NCBI GenBank assembly: GCA_964372445.1
Contig: CAYJQO010000019.1
Location: 1-12,322 of the forward strand
DNA from: CAYJQO01 sp964372445
Lineage (GTDB): Bacteria > Patescibacteriota > Minisyncoccia > UBA6257 > GWB1-50-10
Direction: 5' to 3'
DNA: 12,322 nucleotides
This document shows, piece after piece, positions 4,737 through 12,118 of the stretch. The notes under the pieces are model-generated. The model ran no database searches, had not been told where the DNA came from, and saw only the letters and a program-made list of their open reading frames with translations. The position numbers and the translations under genes are program-made. Position 1 is the first letter of the stretch. The number at the start of each line of letters is the position of its first letter.

Positions 4737-5405
4737 ATGCAAAGTAGGAAAACATCAACCAATAAAGGGTTCACCTTGATCGAGCTCATCGTGACGGTGA
4801 GCATTCTGGCGGTGCTCGTCACCATCCTCGTCGTGGCGATCAACCCGGCCGAGCAGCTTGCCCGCGCCAGAGATTCCCGACGTGCCGCAGACCTGGATGC
4901 CCTGAAGAGCGCCATCAACCTCTACATTGCGCAGGCAACCACCACGCCGAACCTCGACGGCGCCGTGAGCGCCAACAACCGGTGCAAGGGTGACACCGTC
5001 ACGAGCGACCAGCCAACTATGTTCGCGAACAACACAGCGGGTAACGCCACCTCGGTGAGCGCCACCTGGATCTACGTGACGACGAGCACACTCCAGGACA
5101 TTATATCGAGCGCGGCAGCCTCATCTACCAATAATGCTATAAGCTGGCTCCCGGTGGCCCTCGGGCTCACCCCGGGTGGATCACCGCTCGAGAAGGTCCC
5201 GCTCGATCCGACCAGTGGGGACTCGTCGTACTACTACTCGTTCGTCTGCGACATCACGAGCGGTGTCAGAAACTTTGAGCTCAACGAGAACGCCTTCGAG
5301 AGCACCTACTTCAAAACGGACCTCGACCTGGACGGCACCGACGGCGGAAACAGCGCCACGAAGTATGAGGTTGGCAACGATCCTGGCTTAGACCTCATGC
5401 CATAG
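4737..5405 (+). CDS. Type IV pilin / GspG-like pilin 1
   Basis: A secreted pilus subunit. The class III leader MQSRKTSTNKG is cut by prepilin peptidase between G11 and F12. The mature protein starts FTLIELIVTVSILAVLV, with the invariant Glu at mature position 5 (E16) and a hydrophobic helix to about residue 35. INPAEQLARARDSRRAADL follows, a pattern I associate with Patescibacteria pilins. The globular part has C83 and C171, which may form a disulfide. LEKVPLDPTSG before a tyrosine strand resembles the GspG-type C-terminal fold. An acidic DLDLDGTDGG (about 196-205) may be a calcium-binding loop, as in major pseudopilins. The length is 222 residues. The ATG at 4737 has GGAG 4 bases upstream. 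It has its own promoter and is followed by a terminator-like hairpin, so it is probably made mainly as a single-gene transcript. Its sequence closely parallels pilin 2. Confidence 0.92.
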   Translation: MQSRKTSTNKGFTLIELIVTVSILAVLVTILVVAINPAEQLARARDSRRAADLDALKSAINLYIAQATTTPNLDGAVSANNRCKGDTVTSDQPTMFANNTAGNATSVSATWIYVTTSTLQDIISSAAASSTNNAISWLPVALGLTPGGSPLEKVPLDPTSGDSSYYYSFVCDITSGVRNFELNENAFESTYFKTDLDLDGTDGGNSATKYEVGNDPGLDLMP

Positions 5406-5428
5406 GCATCCCTTCCGAGCGACTCCTC

Positions 5429-5460
5429 ACAAATACCCCAGCTATGGGGGGTATTTGTTT
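5429..5460 (+). terminator. Terminator-like hairpin after pilin 1
   Basis: ACAAATACCCC (5429-5439) and GGGGTATTTGT (5448-5458) form a perfect 11-bp stem around an 8-base loop, 24 bases after the pilin 1 stop. The T-tail is short (TTT, then CG), so termination may be partial and let some transcripts continue into pilin 2. Confidence 0.6.
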
Positions 5461-5468
5461 CGATGATC

Positions 5469-5477
5469 TGGTATAAT
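5469..5477 (+). promoter_or_regulatory. Extended -10 promoter of pilin 2-pilB-pilC-pilin 3
   Basis: TGGTATAAT is a consensus extended -10 directly after the pilin 1 terminator. No good -35 is seen at 16-18 bases, which extended -10 promoters tolerate. Transcription from about 5484 makes an ATG at 5463 impossible as a start and supports the ATG at 5493. Confidence 0.6.
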
Positions 5478-5492
5478 ACCGAAAAGGTATCT

Positions 5493-6158
5493 ATGGTGAC
5501 ACGCGGGACCAACCGAGGGTTTACCTTGATCGAGCTCATCGTGACGGTGAGCATCTTGGCGATCCTCGTGACCATCCTCATCGTCGCCATTAACCCGGCC
5601 GAGCAGCTCGCCCGAGCACGCGACTCGAAGCGGGCCGGCGATCTCGACGCCATCCGGAGCGCCATTACCCTCTACGTTGCCCAGGCAACCAGCACGGTGA
5701 ACCTGAGCGGGGATGTGCAGGTGAACGGACGGTGCAAGGGCGACACGGACGGTACCGATAAACCGACCATCTTCGTGAACACGTCCGGCGCTCCGGCGAT
5801 CACCATAACCAACTACCCCTACCTCCAGTCAGCGGTCACCCAGGGTATCGCCACCACCTCGCTCGCAAGCTCCACCATGAGCACGGTTACCTGGATGCCC
5901 GCGCTGATCGGGGCCTCATCAGGTGGATCCACGCTTGAAAAGGTGCCACTGGACCCGACGAACGGGAACGGTAGCGGTACCACCTACTACTACGTCTATG
6001 TCTGCGACGTCACGGGCGGCACCACCAGAAACTTTGAGCTCAACGCGACCTTCGAGAGCACCTACTTCAAAACAGACCTTGACCTGGATGGCCTCGACGG
6101 GGGCAGCGATAGCGCCAAGTATGAGATCGGCACCGACCCCGCCCTCGACCTCCTCTAA
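5493..6158 (+). CDS. Type IV pilin / GspG-like pilin 2
   Basis: The second pilin subunit, 221 residues. The leader MVTRGTNRG is cut before F10, and the mature N-terminus FTLIELIVTVSILAILV has Glu at mature position 5. INPAEQLARARDSKRAGDL follows. As in pilin 1 there are two cysteines in matching places (C81, C171), LEKVPLDPTNG, a YYYVYV strand and an acidic DLDLDGLDGGS loop near the C-terminus. The centre, about 85-145, differs from pilin 1, while both ends are nearly identical even at DNA level, so the two arose by duplication. The start at 5493 has AAAGG 5 bases upstream. The longer frame from 5463 overlaps the promoter. PilB starts 9 bases after its stop. Co-transcription with the assembly motor suggests either a major or a minor pilin, which sequence alone does not settle. 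Confidence 0.92.
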   Translation: MVTRGTNRGFTLIELIVTVSILAILVTILIVAINPAEQLARARDSKRAGDLDAIRSAITLYVAQATSTVNLSGDVQVNGRCKGDTDGTDKPTIFVNTSGAPAITITNYPYLQSAVTQGIATTSLASSTMSTVTWMPALIGASSGGSTLEKVPLDPTNGNGSGTTYYYVYVCDVTGGTTRNFELNATFESTYFKTDLDLDGLDGGSDSAKYEIGTDPALDLL

Positions 6159-6167
6159 CCCCTTCCC

Positions 6168-7871
6168 GTGGCTCTCGCAAACCAGACCATTAAGCAGATC
6201 CTCATCGGGGCAAAGGTCCTCACGGTGGAGGAGTTTGATACCGCCGAACGGGAAGCCACACGCAGCGGCATACCCGTCGCGCGGATTCTGATCGCGGGGA
6301 ACCGCATCACCCAGCAACGGCTCCTGGAGCTCGAGAGCGCGTTCCTCAACATCCCGATCTTTAAGCCAACTGATCAACCCCTCCGCTTGGATCTGATCGG
6401 CGTCCTCCCTGAAACCATCGCCCGTCAGAAACAGGTCCTCGTCTTTGCCCGAGACGCGCAGCGGAATACCTACCAGGTCGCGATGGAGGACCCCACCGAT
6501 ATTGAGAACATCAGCTTCATCAAGGAGTACCTGAAAGGCGAAATCCAACCCTACCTCGCCTCACCGGACTCGCTCCGGCTCGGCTACCAGCTCTACAAGC
6601 GGCGGTCGTCGGAAACGTTCGAGACGCTCATCGCCGACAAGATCCGCGCGGTGCGCACCAGCCTCAAGCGCGCCGATGAGAACATCCTCGAGAGCATCCC
6701 CCTCGTTGAGCTGCTGGACACCATCATCGGGTACGGCGCCATCCTCGACGCCTCGGACATCTACCTCCAGCCAGAGGAGGATCAACTGAAAATTCGATTC
6801 CGCGTTGATGGGCTCCTCAGAGACATCATTACCGTCGACCGAGCCATCAACGACGGGCTCGTGGCGCGCATCAAGACGATCGCCGGGCTCCGAATCGACG
6901 AGCACTACCGGCCGCAGGACGGTCGCTTCCGGTTCCGGTCTTCGGACGTTGACCTCGACATCCGCGTCGCCATCATGCCCACGATCTTCGGCGAGAAGAC
7001 GACGCTCCGGCTCCTCGCAAGCTCCCATGCGTTCCTCACCTTTGAGGAACTCGGGATGAATGAGGTGATCTCAAAACAGCTGCACGACGTCCTCCACCGA
7101 CCCCACGGGATGATCCTTTCCACCGGCCCCACGGGGTCCGGGAAGACCACCACCATCTACGCTATCCTCTACCTGCTCAACAAGCCGGAGGTGCACATCG
7201 TCACCATCGAGGACCCGATCGAGTACATCATCCCGAACGTCAGCCAAACCCAGGTGAACCCTGTCGCGGGGATCACCTTTGCCTCGGGCCTCCGGTCCAT
7301 GCTCCGGCACAGCCCCGACACCATCGTCGTGGGAGAGATCCGAGATCCGGAAACCGTGGATATCTCGGTGAACGCGGCCTTGACGGGGCACCTCCTGATC
7401 TCCACGCTCCATACCAACGATGCGCCGAGCGCGGTGCTCCGGCTCGTCGACCTGGGGGTACCCCCGTTCCTCGTCGCCGCGACCTTGAACGCGGTTGTCG
7501 CGCAGCGGCTCGTCCGGAAGGTCTGCGCCAACTGCCGGGTTCCCTACACGCCGGACCCGGCGTACCTCAAGAAGGTGGAATCTGATTTCGAGGTGATGGG
7601 GCAGCACGTCAAACTGCCACAGACGATGTACCGCGGCAGCGGCTGCGCCATTTGCCACGGCACCGGCTACGAGGGACGCATCGGCCTCTTTGAAATCTTC
7701 GTGGTCAACGAGAAGGTCCGCGACCTGATCGCCTCGAAGGGCATTGGCGCCGACGAGCTCCGCCGCGTGGCAAAAGACCAGGGGATGGTCGCCATGTTCG
7801 AGGACGGCCTCCGGAAAGCCGCGGGTGGCCTCACCACGATCGAGGAGCTCATGCGCGTCACCCGCGACTAG
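6168..7871 (+). CDS. pilB: Type IV pilus assembly ATPase PilB (GspE family)
   Basis: The hexameric cytoplasmic motor that drives pilus extension by ATP hydrolysis at the inner face of the membrane. It has 567 residues, the normal size. Residues 1-140 are the GspE/MshEN-type N-terminal domain. The ATPase core has SDIYLQPE (196-203), Walker A GPTGSGKTTT (320-329), the Asp box TIEDPIEY (346-353), Walker B IVVGEIRD (386-393) and the His box LISTLHTNDA (410-419). A four-cysteine zinc site is present as CANC (453-456) and CAIC (493-496), which marks PilB/GspE rather than the retraction ATPase PilT. The start is GTG at 6168, 9 bases after the pilin 2 stop, without a clear Shine-Dalgarno. The preceding sequence gives no better alternative. 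It lies in an operon with pilin 2 and pilC. Confidence 0.96.
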   Translation: MALANQTIKQILIGAKVLTVEEFDTAEREATRSGIPVARILIAGNRITQQRLLELESAFLNIPIFKPTDQPLRLDLIGVLPETIARQKQVLVFARDAQRNTYQVAMEDPTDIENISFIKEYLKGEIQPYLASPDSLRLGYQLYKRRSSETFETLIADKIRAVRTSLKRADENILESIPLVELLDTIIGYGAILDASDIYLQPEEDQLKIRFRVDGLLRDIITVDRAINDGLVARIKTIAGLRIDEHYRPQDGRFRFRSSDVDLDIRVAIMPTIFGEKTTLRLLASSHAFLTFEELGMNEVISKQLHDVLHRPHGMILSTGPTGSGKTTTIYAILYLLNKPEVHIVTIEDPIEYIIPNVSQTQVNPVAGITFASGLRSMLRHSPDTIVVGEIRDPETVDISVNAALTGHLLISTLHTNDAPSAVLRLVDLGVPPFLVAATLNAVVAQRLVRKVCANCRVPYTPDPAYLKKVESDFEVMGQHVKLPQTMYRGSGCAICHGTGYEGRIGLFEIFVVNEKVRDLIASKGIGADELRRVAKDQGMVAMFEDGLRKAAGGLTTIEELMRVTRD

Positions 7872-7880
7872 CACCCCCCC

Positions 7881-9116
7881 ATGGCACGATTCTCCTACGT
7901 CGCCCAGGATAGAGCGAACCAGGTTACCCAGGGAGCCCTGGACGCCCCGGACCGCATCGCGGCGCTCCAGAGGCTCACCGACCAAGGTCTCACGCCGATC
8001 AAAATCCAAGAGGAGCGGGTGGTGCAGCGTCCAGCTAAGGAACGATCTCGCTTCAGCTTCGGGAGCATCTTCAAGAGCAACCTCTCCACGTTCGACCAGA
8101 TCATCATCGTCCGCCACCTCGGGATCATCCTGAACACGGGCACCGACATCCTCACCGCCCTCGACATCATCGCCCGTGACGCGATCAAGCCGCTCGTCAA
8201 GCAAATTTTGTACGACATCAAGGCGCGGGTAACCAACGGCGAGCGCCTCTCCGTAGCCCTCCAGGCTTGGAAGGACCAGTTCAATCCCATCCTCATCAGC
8301 CTGGTGAAATCGGGAGAGGACTCGGGTGACCTCCCGGGCACGCTCATCTCCTACGCCCAGGAGCTCAAGAACGAGAACGCGTTCGTCCGCCGGGTGCGCG
8401 GCGCGAGCTTCTACCCGGCGATTCTCCTGACGGCGCTCGGCGGCATGCTCATCATCATCCTCACCTTCGTTGCCCCGCGGCTCAAGGACCTCTTCAGCGA
8501 CCTCAGGGCAAGGCCACCGATCCAGATGCGTATCTTCTTCGCCGCCTCCGATTTCCTGCTCCACTACACCATCCCGATCGCGATCGTCCTCGGAATCATG
8601 GTGCTCGTCATCATCGTGGCCTTACGAAACCGAAACGTCCGCCTGCGCGTGACCACCGCGCTGCGGTTCCTCCCGGTGATCTCGAGGATCCAAATGAACC
8701 TGACCCTCATGCGGTTCACCAAAACCGTGGCCAACCTCATCGACGCCGGGTTCGGCCTGAAAGCAGCGCTCATCACCACCTCGGAGGTGGTGGACATACG
8801 CTACCGGCGCACCATTCTTGAAATCAACGAGAAGAGCCTCGAGCACGGCATCAGCCTATCCGACTCGATCCGGAAGTACCCGAAGCTTTTCCCTGATATT
8901 CTGGTCTCGGCCGTCGCGACCGGCGAGAAGAGCGGGAAGCTCTCCACCGTCTTACGGCAGATGGGTGAGTTCTACGAGGAGAACGTGCTCTACGGCCTCG
9001 AGACCTTCCTCACCCTCATTGAACCCATCCTGCTCGTCATCGTTGGGGTCATCGTCGGGCTCATGGCCGCCTCCATCATCTCTCCCATCTACCAGCTGAT
9101 TGGGAAAATTCGGTAG
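7881..9116 (+). CDS. pilC: Type IV pilus platform protein PilC (GspF family)
   Basis: The polytopic inner-membrane protein on which PilB acts to add pilin subunits. At 411 residues it has the family's length. Two GspF domains are visible, at about 70-198 and 272-400. The first has FDQIIIVRHLGIILNTGTD and LVKSGEDSGDLPG. The second has MRFTKTVANLIDAGFGL and ATGEKSGKLSTVLRQMGEF. Membrane segments lie at about 176-198, 228-249 and 376-402. It begins 9 bases after pilB. The ATG is preceded by a C-run with no Shine-Dalgarno, so translation is probably coupled to pilB. The N-terminal 50 residues (FSYVAQDRANQVTQGALDA) match the usual opening strand pair of this family. Confidence 0.96.
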   Translation: MARFSYVAQDRANQVTQGALDAPDRIAALQRLTDQGLTPIKIQEERVVQRPAKERSRFSFGSIFKSNLSTFDQIIIVRHLGIILNTGTDILTALDIIARDAIKPLVKQILYDIKARVTNGERLSVALQAWKDQFNPILISLVKSGEDSGDLPGTLISYAQELKNENAFVRRVRGASFYPAILLTALGGMLIIILTFVAPRLKDLFSDLRARPPIQMRIFFAASDFLLHYTIPIAIVLGIMVLVIIVALRNRNVRLRVTTALRFLPVISRIQMNLTLMRFTKTVANLIDAGFGLKAALITTSEVVDIRYRRTILEINEKSLEHGISLSDSIRKYPKLFPDILVSAVATGEKSGKLSTVLRQMGEFYEENVLYGLETFLTLIEPILLVIVGVIVGLMAASIISPIYQLIGKIR

Positions 9117-9120
9117 CGCT

Positions 9121-9603
9121 ATGGCCAGCGCGGCTACGTCCGGTGCGGCACGGTCCGGCTTCTCGCTCATCGAGCTCATCGTGGTCGTCGCCATCATCGC
9201 AATTACCGCTGCCGGGCTCGTCTACACGATCCAGAACCAGTCCCTCGGCAACCTCAACACCGATGCGCAGGGAATCGCTGACCGGCTCGCCGAAGCCCAG
9301 TCACGGGCCATCAACGCTGTTGACGGGGTCGGCTGGGGAGTCCGGTTCGACAACACGACCCCGGGATCACCTAAGTACTCCATCTTCGCCGGTTCCTCCT
9401 TCAGTTCGGCGTGGTCCACCTACTACCTCTCAAACGTCGTCGAGTTCACCACGCCGGCAAGCGGCGCCACGCTGGACGTCGCGTTCAAAAAGCGCACCGG
9501 CCGCGTAACGAGCACCTCCACCATCGTCATAGACCTGCGGACATCCACCTCCACGCAGAAAACGATCACCGTTTCACCGAACGGCAACATCACCGTGCAG
9601 TGA
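9121..9603 (+). CDS. Minor pilin, GspH/FimT-like
   Basis: A type IV prepilin-like protein of 160 residues, leader MASAATSGAARSG cut before F14, mature N-terminus FSLIELIVVVAIIAITAAG with Glu at mature position 5. The helix continues as DAQGIADRLAEAQSRAINA, the pattern seen in GspH/FimT minor pilins, and is followed by a beta-rich Thr/Ser-heavy domain (WGVRF, YYLSNVVEFTT, GRVTSTSTIVIDLR). There are no cysteines. The ATG at 9121 lies 4 bases past the pilC stop. A TTG at 9100 inside pilC would give a longer leader but is less likely. As the last gene of the operon it probably primes assembly or sits at the pilus tip. Its product is clearly different from pilins 1 and 2. Confidence 0.9.
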   Translation: MASAATSGAARSGFSLIELIVVVAIIAITAAGLVYTIQNQSLGNLNTDAQGIADRLAEAQSRAINAVDGVGWGVRFDNTTPGSPKYSIFAGSSFSSAWSTYYLSNVVEFTTPASGATLDVAFKKRTGRVTSTSTIVIDLRTSTSTQKTITVSPNGNITVQ

Positions 9604-9607
9604 AGCT

Positions 9608-9627
9608 CCACGGGCTCACACCTGTGG
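9608..9627. terminator. Weak hairpin between convergent pilus operons
   Basis: CCACGGG (9608-9614) pairs with CCTGTGG (9621-9627) through seven pairs including one G-T, with a six-base loop, just after the pilin 3 stop. No T-run follows, so its role in termination is uncertain. Confidence 0.3.
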
Positions 9628-9634
9628 CATCTTT

Positions 9635-9650
9635 ACTGAACCTGTCGAAA
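9635..9650. repeat. Copy of a short dispersed repeat between convergent genes
   Basis: ACTGAACCTGTCGAAA (minus strand TTTCGACAGGTTCAGT) resembles the CTTCGACAGGCTCAG-type variants of the dispersed palindrome family also suspected inside prfA. It lies in the 77-base gap between the minor pilin and the small membrane protein, where an insertion would harm nothing. The assignment rests on my memory of such repeats and not on other copies in this window. Confidence 0.4.
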
Positions 9651-9680
9651 CGCGTCTGGGGCTTTCTGGTGCGTGGGTAG

Positions 9681-9908
9681 CTAGGGGTTCACACGCCCAA
9701 CATCCTCCAGCACCGCTCGGCTTTCTTCTACCATGAACATCGGCGGGAGCGCTTTCGTGCTCGCCGTTTCCTTCAATGAATCAAGGGTGGTGGCAACGAG
9801 GAAGCGGACGAGGATGACGGCGAGCCAGGCAAGTAAGAGAAAGTAGAGCAAGGCCGCGGCTCCGAAGAACTCGGCGGGGTGTTTCATTTTTCGAAGTTTT
9901 CCAATCAT
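9681..9908 (-). CDS. Small single-pass membrane protein at the end of the pilMN-pilO operon
   Basis: A 75-residue protein with one hydrophobic segment at about 13-39 (FFGAAALLYFLLLAWLAVIL), a basic N-terminus (MIGKLRKMKH) that should stay in the cytoplasm, and a C-terminal tail of about 35 residues outside. I do not recognise a family. It follows pilO by 16 bases and is the last gene of the minus-strand set, where PilP sits in classic pilus operons. However, it has no lipobox and no PilP-like domain. I chose the ATG at 9908. A start at 9953 would overlap pilO and add a cysteine-containing segment unlike a membrane-protein N-terminus. No Shine-Dalgarno is evident. A role in the pilus alignment complex is inference from position. 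Confidence 0.6.
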   Translation of the reverse strand: MIGKLRKMKHPAEFFGAAALLYFLLLAWLAVILVRFLVATTLDSLKETASTKALPPMFMVEESRAVLEDVGRVNP

Positions 9909-9924
9909 GGTGTGTCGAGTCTGG

Positions 9925-10554
9925 TCACTGCCGCACGGACACGACGCCGTCAATGGTGAGAGTGTACCGCGGTGTCGGCGAGGCAGCAGCTGCCGTAAGG
10001 TCCGCAGACGAGAACCTGATGATGGGACTCCCCCGCTCCAGTTCGAGCAGGAACGCGGTGAGGTCGCCTAGCGTGCCCTGGGCTGACACGGTCAAGCTTA
10101 CCTCCGGGAAACCGCCGACGGCGACTGTACCCAACGCGCCCAGCGTCACGTGGCTCTCGACGCGGTGGGCTAACGCTCGATTCTGGATGTACGGCACGAC
10201 AGCAACCGGAACTTCGAGCGCGAGTGGAAACGCCTGTTCCATTCTCCCCTCCATAGCCCTTGCCGCTTCGCGGTTCACGTTCAGCGCAGCAACCGCATCG
10301 CTGTTCCAGAGAAGCCACCGGTACTCTCCTCGTTGCCGCTTCAGGAGGGCCACCTCTGAGGAGAGGGTCCTGATGAGCAGGAAAAGCACGAGCGCCGTGC
10401 CGAACACCGCTCCGCTGAACTGGATGAGGGTGAACCGGAGCCTGCGTCTGAAGAGTCGAACCGGATCAGCGGGTACCGCAGCAGCCACCCGCATCGGTGT
10501 AGCTGGCAATTTCTGGGCGATCAGTTCCCCCTCTCTAGAAGGTAACGGTGGCAT
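9925..10554 (-). CDS. pilO: PilO-like inner-membrane alignment protein
   Basis: A bitopic membrane protein that pairs with PilN in the alignment complex linking the cytoplasmic motor to the pilus. It has 209 residues. A basic cytoplasmic stretch (RLFRRRLR, 33-40) precedes one membrane helix at about 41-63, then a coiled-coil-like segment (SSEVALLKRQRGEYRWLL, 65-82). A ferredoxin-like C-terminal domain with the PilO pattern VSLTVSAQGTLGDLTAFLL (152-170), ELERGSPIIRFSSADL and YTLTIDGVVSVRQ follows. The ATG at 10554 overlaps the end of the pilM-pilN gene by 20 bases, which fits translational coupling. An internal ATG at 10494 is possible and would shorten only the cytoplasmic tail. Family assignment rests on topology, the C-terminal pattern and the neighbour. 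Confidence 0.8.
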   Translation of the reverse strand: MPPLPSREGELIAQKLPATPMRVAAAVPADPVRLFRRRLRFTLIQFSGAVFGTALVLFLLIRTLSSEVALLKRQRGEYRWLLWNSDAVAALNVNREAARAMEGRMEQAFPLALEVPVAVVPYIQNRALAHRVESHVTLGALGTVAVGGFPEVSLTVSAQGTLGDLTAFLLELERGSPIIRFSSADLTAAAASPTPRYTLTIDGVVSVRQ

Positions 10555-11989
10555 GGATGTTCAGGTTTCTCTCTGGGGCAATGTCAGCAACCGGAATGGT
10601 CACCTTGGAGAACGCCTGCTCCAGGTACTGGCTGAAAACGACCGCGTTCGCACGTGTCGGCGAGGCGGCGGTGAGCGTGACACCGGTTGGATCACGGAAA
10701 GCTACGCTGCTGATCGTCACGCCCGCCCGCACCGCTTCTCGCGCCAGTACGTTGAGCCTATCGCCAACATGTGTGCGGAGCGTGATGCTCTGCGCTACCT
10801 GCGCCACGAGCGCATTGAACCGGTTAGCCTCGTCGATCAGGGGCTGCGCCTCGGCGAACCGAGCCTGCACGGACGGGCTGAGCGCGCCGATGCTCTGCGA
10901 GAGCTCGCTGCGCTGGCTCTTGGTGAGCGCCAGGATGCTCCCGGACGCGATGGCGAAGGTTGCCCCGAAAACCACAAGCACCTTCGTCCAGAGCCGGAAG
11001 GTTTTGATGAACAGGTTCTCATGGTAGCGGCCGGTCGCCTCCAAGGGCATCAGGTTGATGGCAGGTTCCCCAGCCCCGTACTCACGCTGCGCCGCTCCGT
11101 TGGCGATCAGGAACCGTTCATCAGCCGGCAAGAGGTTGAATGAGCGGACCGGTACCCCGGTCTCCTGTTCAATTTGGGTGAACGCCGGCGTGAGCGACTT
11201 GATGCGATCCAGGACGAAGACGTTCTGGATCGGGACGCCAAGGCTTCCCTCGACGAACGCAATGAGCTGCCGAATCTTATCCTTGAGGAGGGCCTGGACC
11301 TCATCAGCCCGCTGAATTTTCTGCAGGTAGTGGCTCACGACGCGACCGGAAACGATCGCGGAAAACTCAATGCCGTCCTCATCGATCGATACCAGCATGA
11401 ACGGCTGAGAATCCTGCCGCACGAACTTCGCGATGCTGAGGATGTGGAACTCGCACGCGCTCACCAGCCATTCCTTTTCGAGGAAGACGCTCACGTAGGC
11501 GTCAACGGTGGGTTTGGCAACGGCGGCCATGAACACACCAATCGTATCGCTCCGGTTGACGGAGACCTTGGTCCAGTCGAAGTACATCCCGGCGATGGGC
11601 CACGGCAGCGATGTCTCCATTTTCAAGCGCACCGCCTCCGCAAGTTCCGCGTCGGCCATCGGCGGGAAGAGCACCGTCGCCGTGTAGATGTGGTGCGGCG
11701 GGATGGAGAGCACAAAAATGGGCTCGGATTTGAGCCGTTCGAAGATGTGGGCCGGAAGCCCGCCCATGAGCTGCCCCAGACGCTCCCGGAAGAGAGCCGG
11801 CTGCGAGAGCTCGCCGTTCTCAATGGCCGCCTCTGGCAGCTCCACTACGTGCGACCCGATGATCCTCAGGCTATCGCCGCGGCGCTCGGCGGCAACCGCC
11901 GCCAGGTGCCGGTCCTGGACATCGAGGCCGATCACGACGATCCGTGGGAGAACGAACCGCGAGAACAGCCGTAGGAAATTCCTGAGCAT
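10535..11989 (-). CDS. PilM-PilN fusion protein (GspL-like architecture)
   Basis: A 484-residue protein joining two pilus parts that are normally separate. Residues 1 to about 300 are PilM, an actin-like cytoplasmic ATP-binding fold: VVIGLDVQDRHLAAVA (18-33) is the phosphate-1-like strand pair, LSIPPHHIYTATVLFPP (94-110) and LKMETSLPWP (122-131) are typical PilM blocks, and MLVSIDEDGIEFSAIVSG (198-215) is the second half. INLMPLE (311-317) is the peptide that in separate PilN proteins lies at the N-terminus and docks into PilM. Here it is covalently attached. A membrane helix (335-356) and a periplasmic coiled-coil plus ferredoxin-like domain (357-484) complete PilN. The order actin-like domain, helix, ferredoxin-like domain is that of GspL in type II secretion. 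The ATG at 11989 has AAGG 4 bases before it. TATACT at 12003-11998 could be a -10 but would leave almost no leader. Confidence 0.85.
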   Translation of the reverse strand: MLRNFLRLFSRFVLPRIVVIGLDVQDRHLAAVAAERRGDSLRIIGSHVVELPEAAIENGELSQPALFRERLGQLMGGLPAHIFERLKSEPIFVLSIPPHHIYTATVLFPPMADAELAEAVRLKMETSLPWPIAGMYFDWTKVSVNRSDTIGVFMAAVAKPTVDAYVSVFLEKEWLVSACEFHILSIAKFVRQDSQPFMLVSIDEDGIEFSAIVSGRVVSHYLQKIQRADEVQALLKDKIRQLIAFVEGSLGVPIQNVFVLDRIKSLTPAFTQIEQETGVPVRSFNLLPADERFLIANGAAQREYGAGEPAINLMPLEATGRYHENLFIKTFRLWTKVLVVFGATFAIASGSILALTKSQRSELSQSIGALSPSVQARFAEAQPLIDEANRFNALVAQVAQSITLRTHVGDRLNVLAREAVRAGVTISSVAFRDPTGVTLTAASPTRANAVVFSQYLEQAFSKVTIPVADIAPERNLNIHATVTF

Positions 11990-12118
11990 GCCCCCTTAGT
12001 ATAGCTAATTGCTCCCCTCGGGGATAGCAGCCCAGGTCGATTAAAAATCGGCCTCAGGAATACTTTTCACTGTATTGACAGCGGTCTCGTCCCCCTCGTC
12101 GGGCTTCCAGTGCACGAC
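11990..12118. other. Spacer between fibronectin-type protein and pilMN, with hairpins
   Basis: GGTCGATT (12035-12042) pairs with AATCGGCC (12046-12053), eight pairs including one G-T, around an AAA loop, with no T-run. A second short GC hairpin lies at 12011-12028. In the frame of the fibronectin-type gene, 25 more open codons follow its TAA and end at another TAA (12041-12043). The first 12 of those codons all end in G or C, so part of this spacer may once have been coding. Confidence 0.4.

Noticed and set aside
5463..5492. Longer start (ATG at 5463) for pilin 2
   Set aside because: The consensus TGGTATAAT lies inside it, and the ATG at 5493 has a Shine-Dalgarno and a normal prepilin leader length.
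7071..8564. 497-codon minus-strand frame opposite pilB and pilC
   Set aside because: It is an antisense shadow of two certain genes, low-complexity in Asp/Glu/Val/Arg, as expected when G/C-rich codons are read backwards.
9953..11143. 396-codon plus-strand frame opposite pilO and pilMN
   Set aside because: It lies opposite recognisable PilO and PilM-PilN domains. Its own translation shows no domain and is Ser/Arg/Ala-rich.
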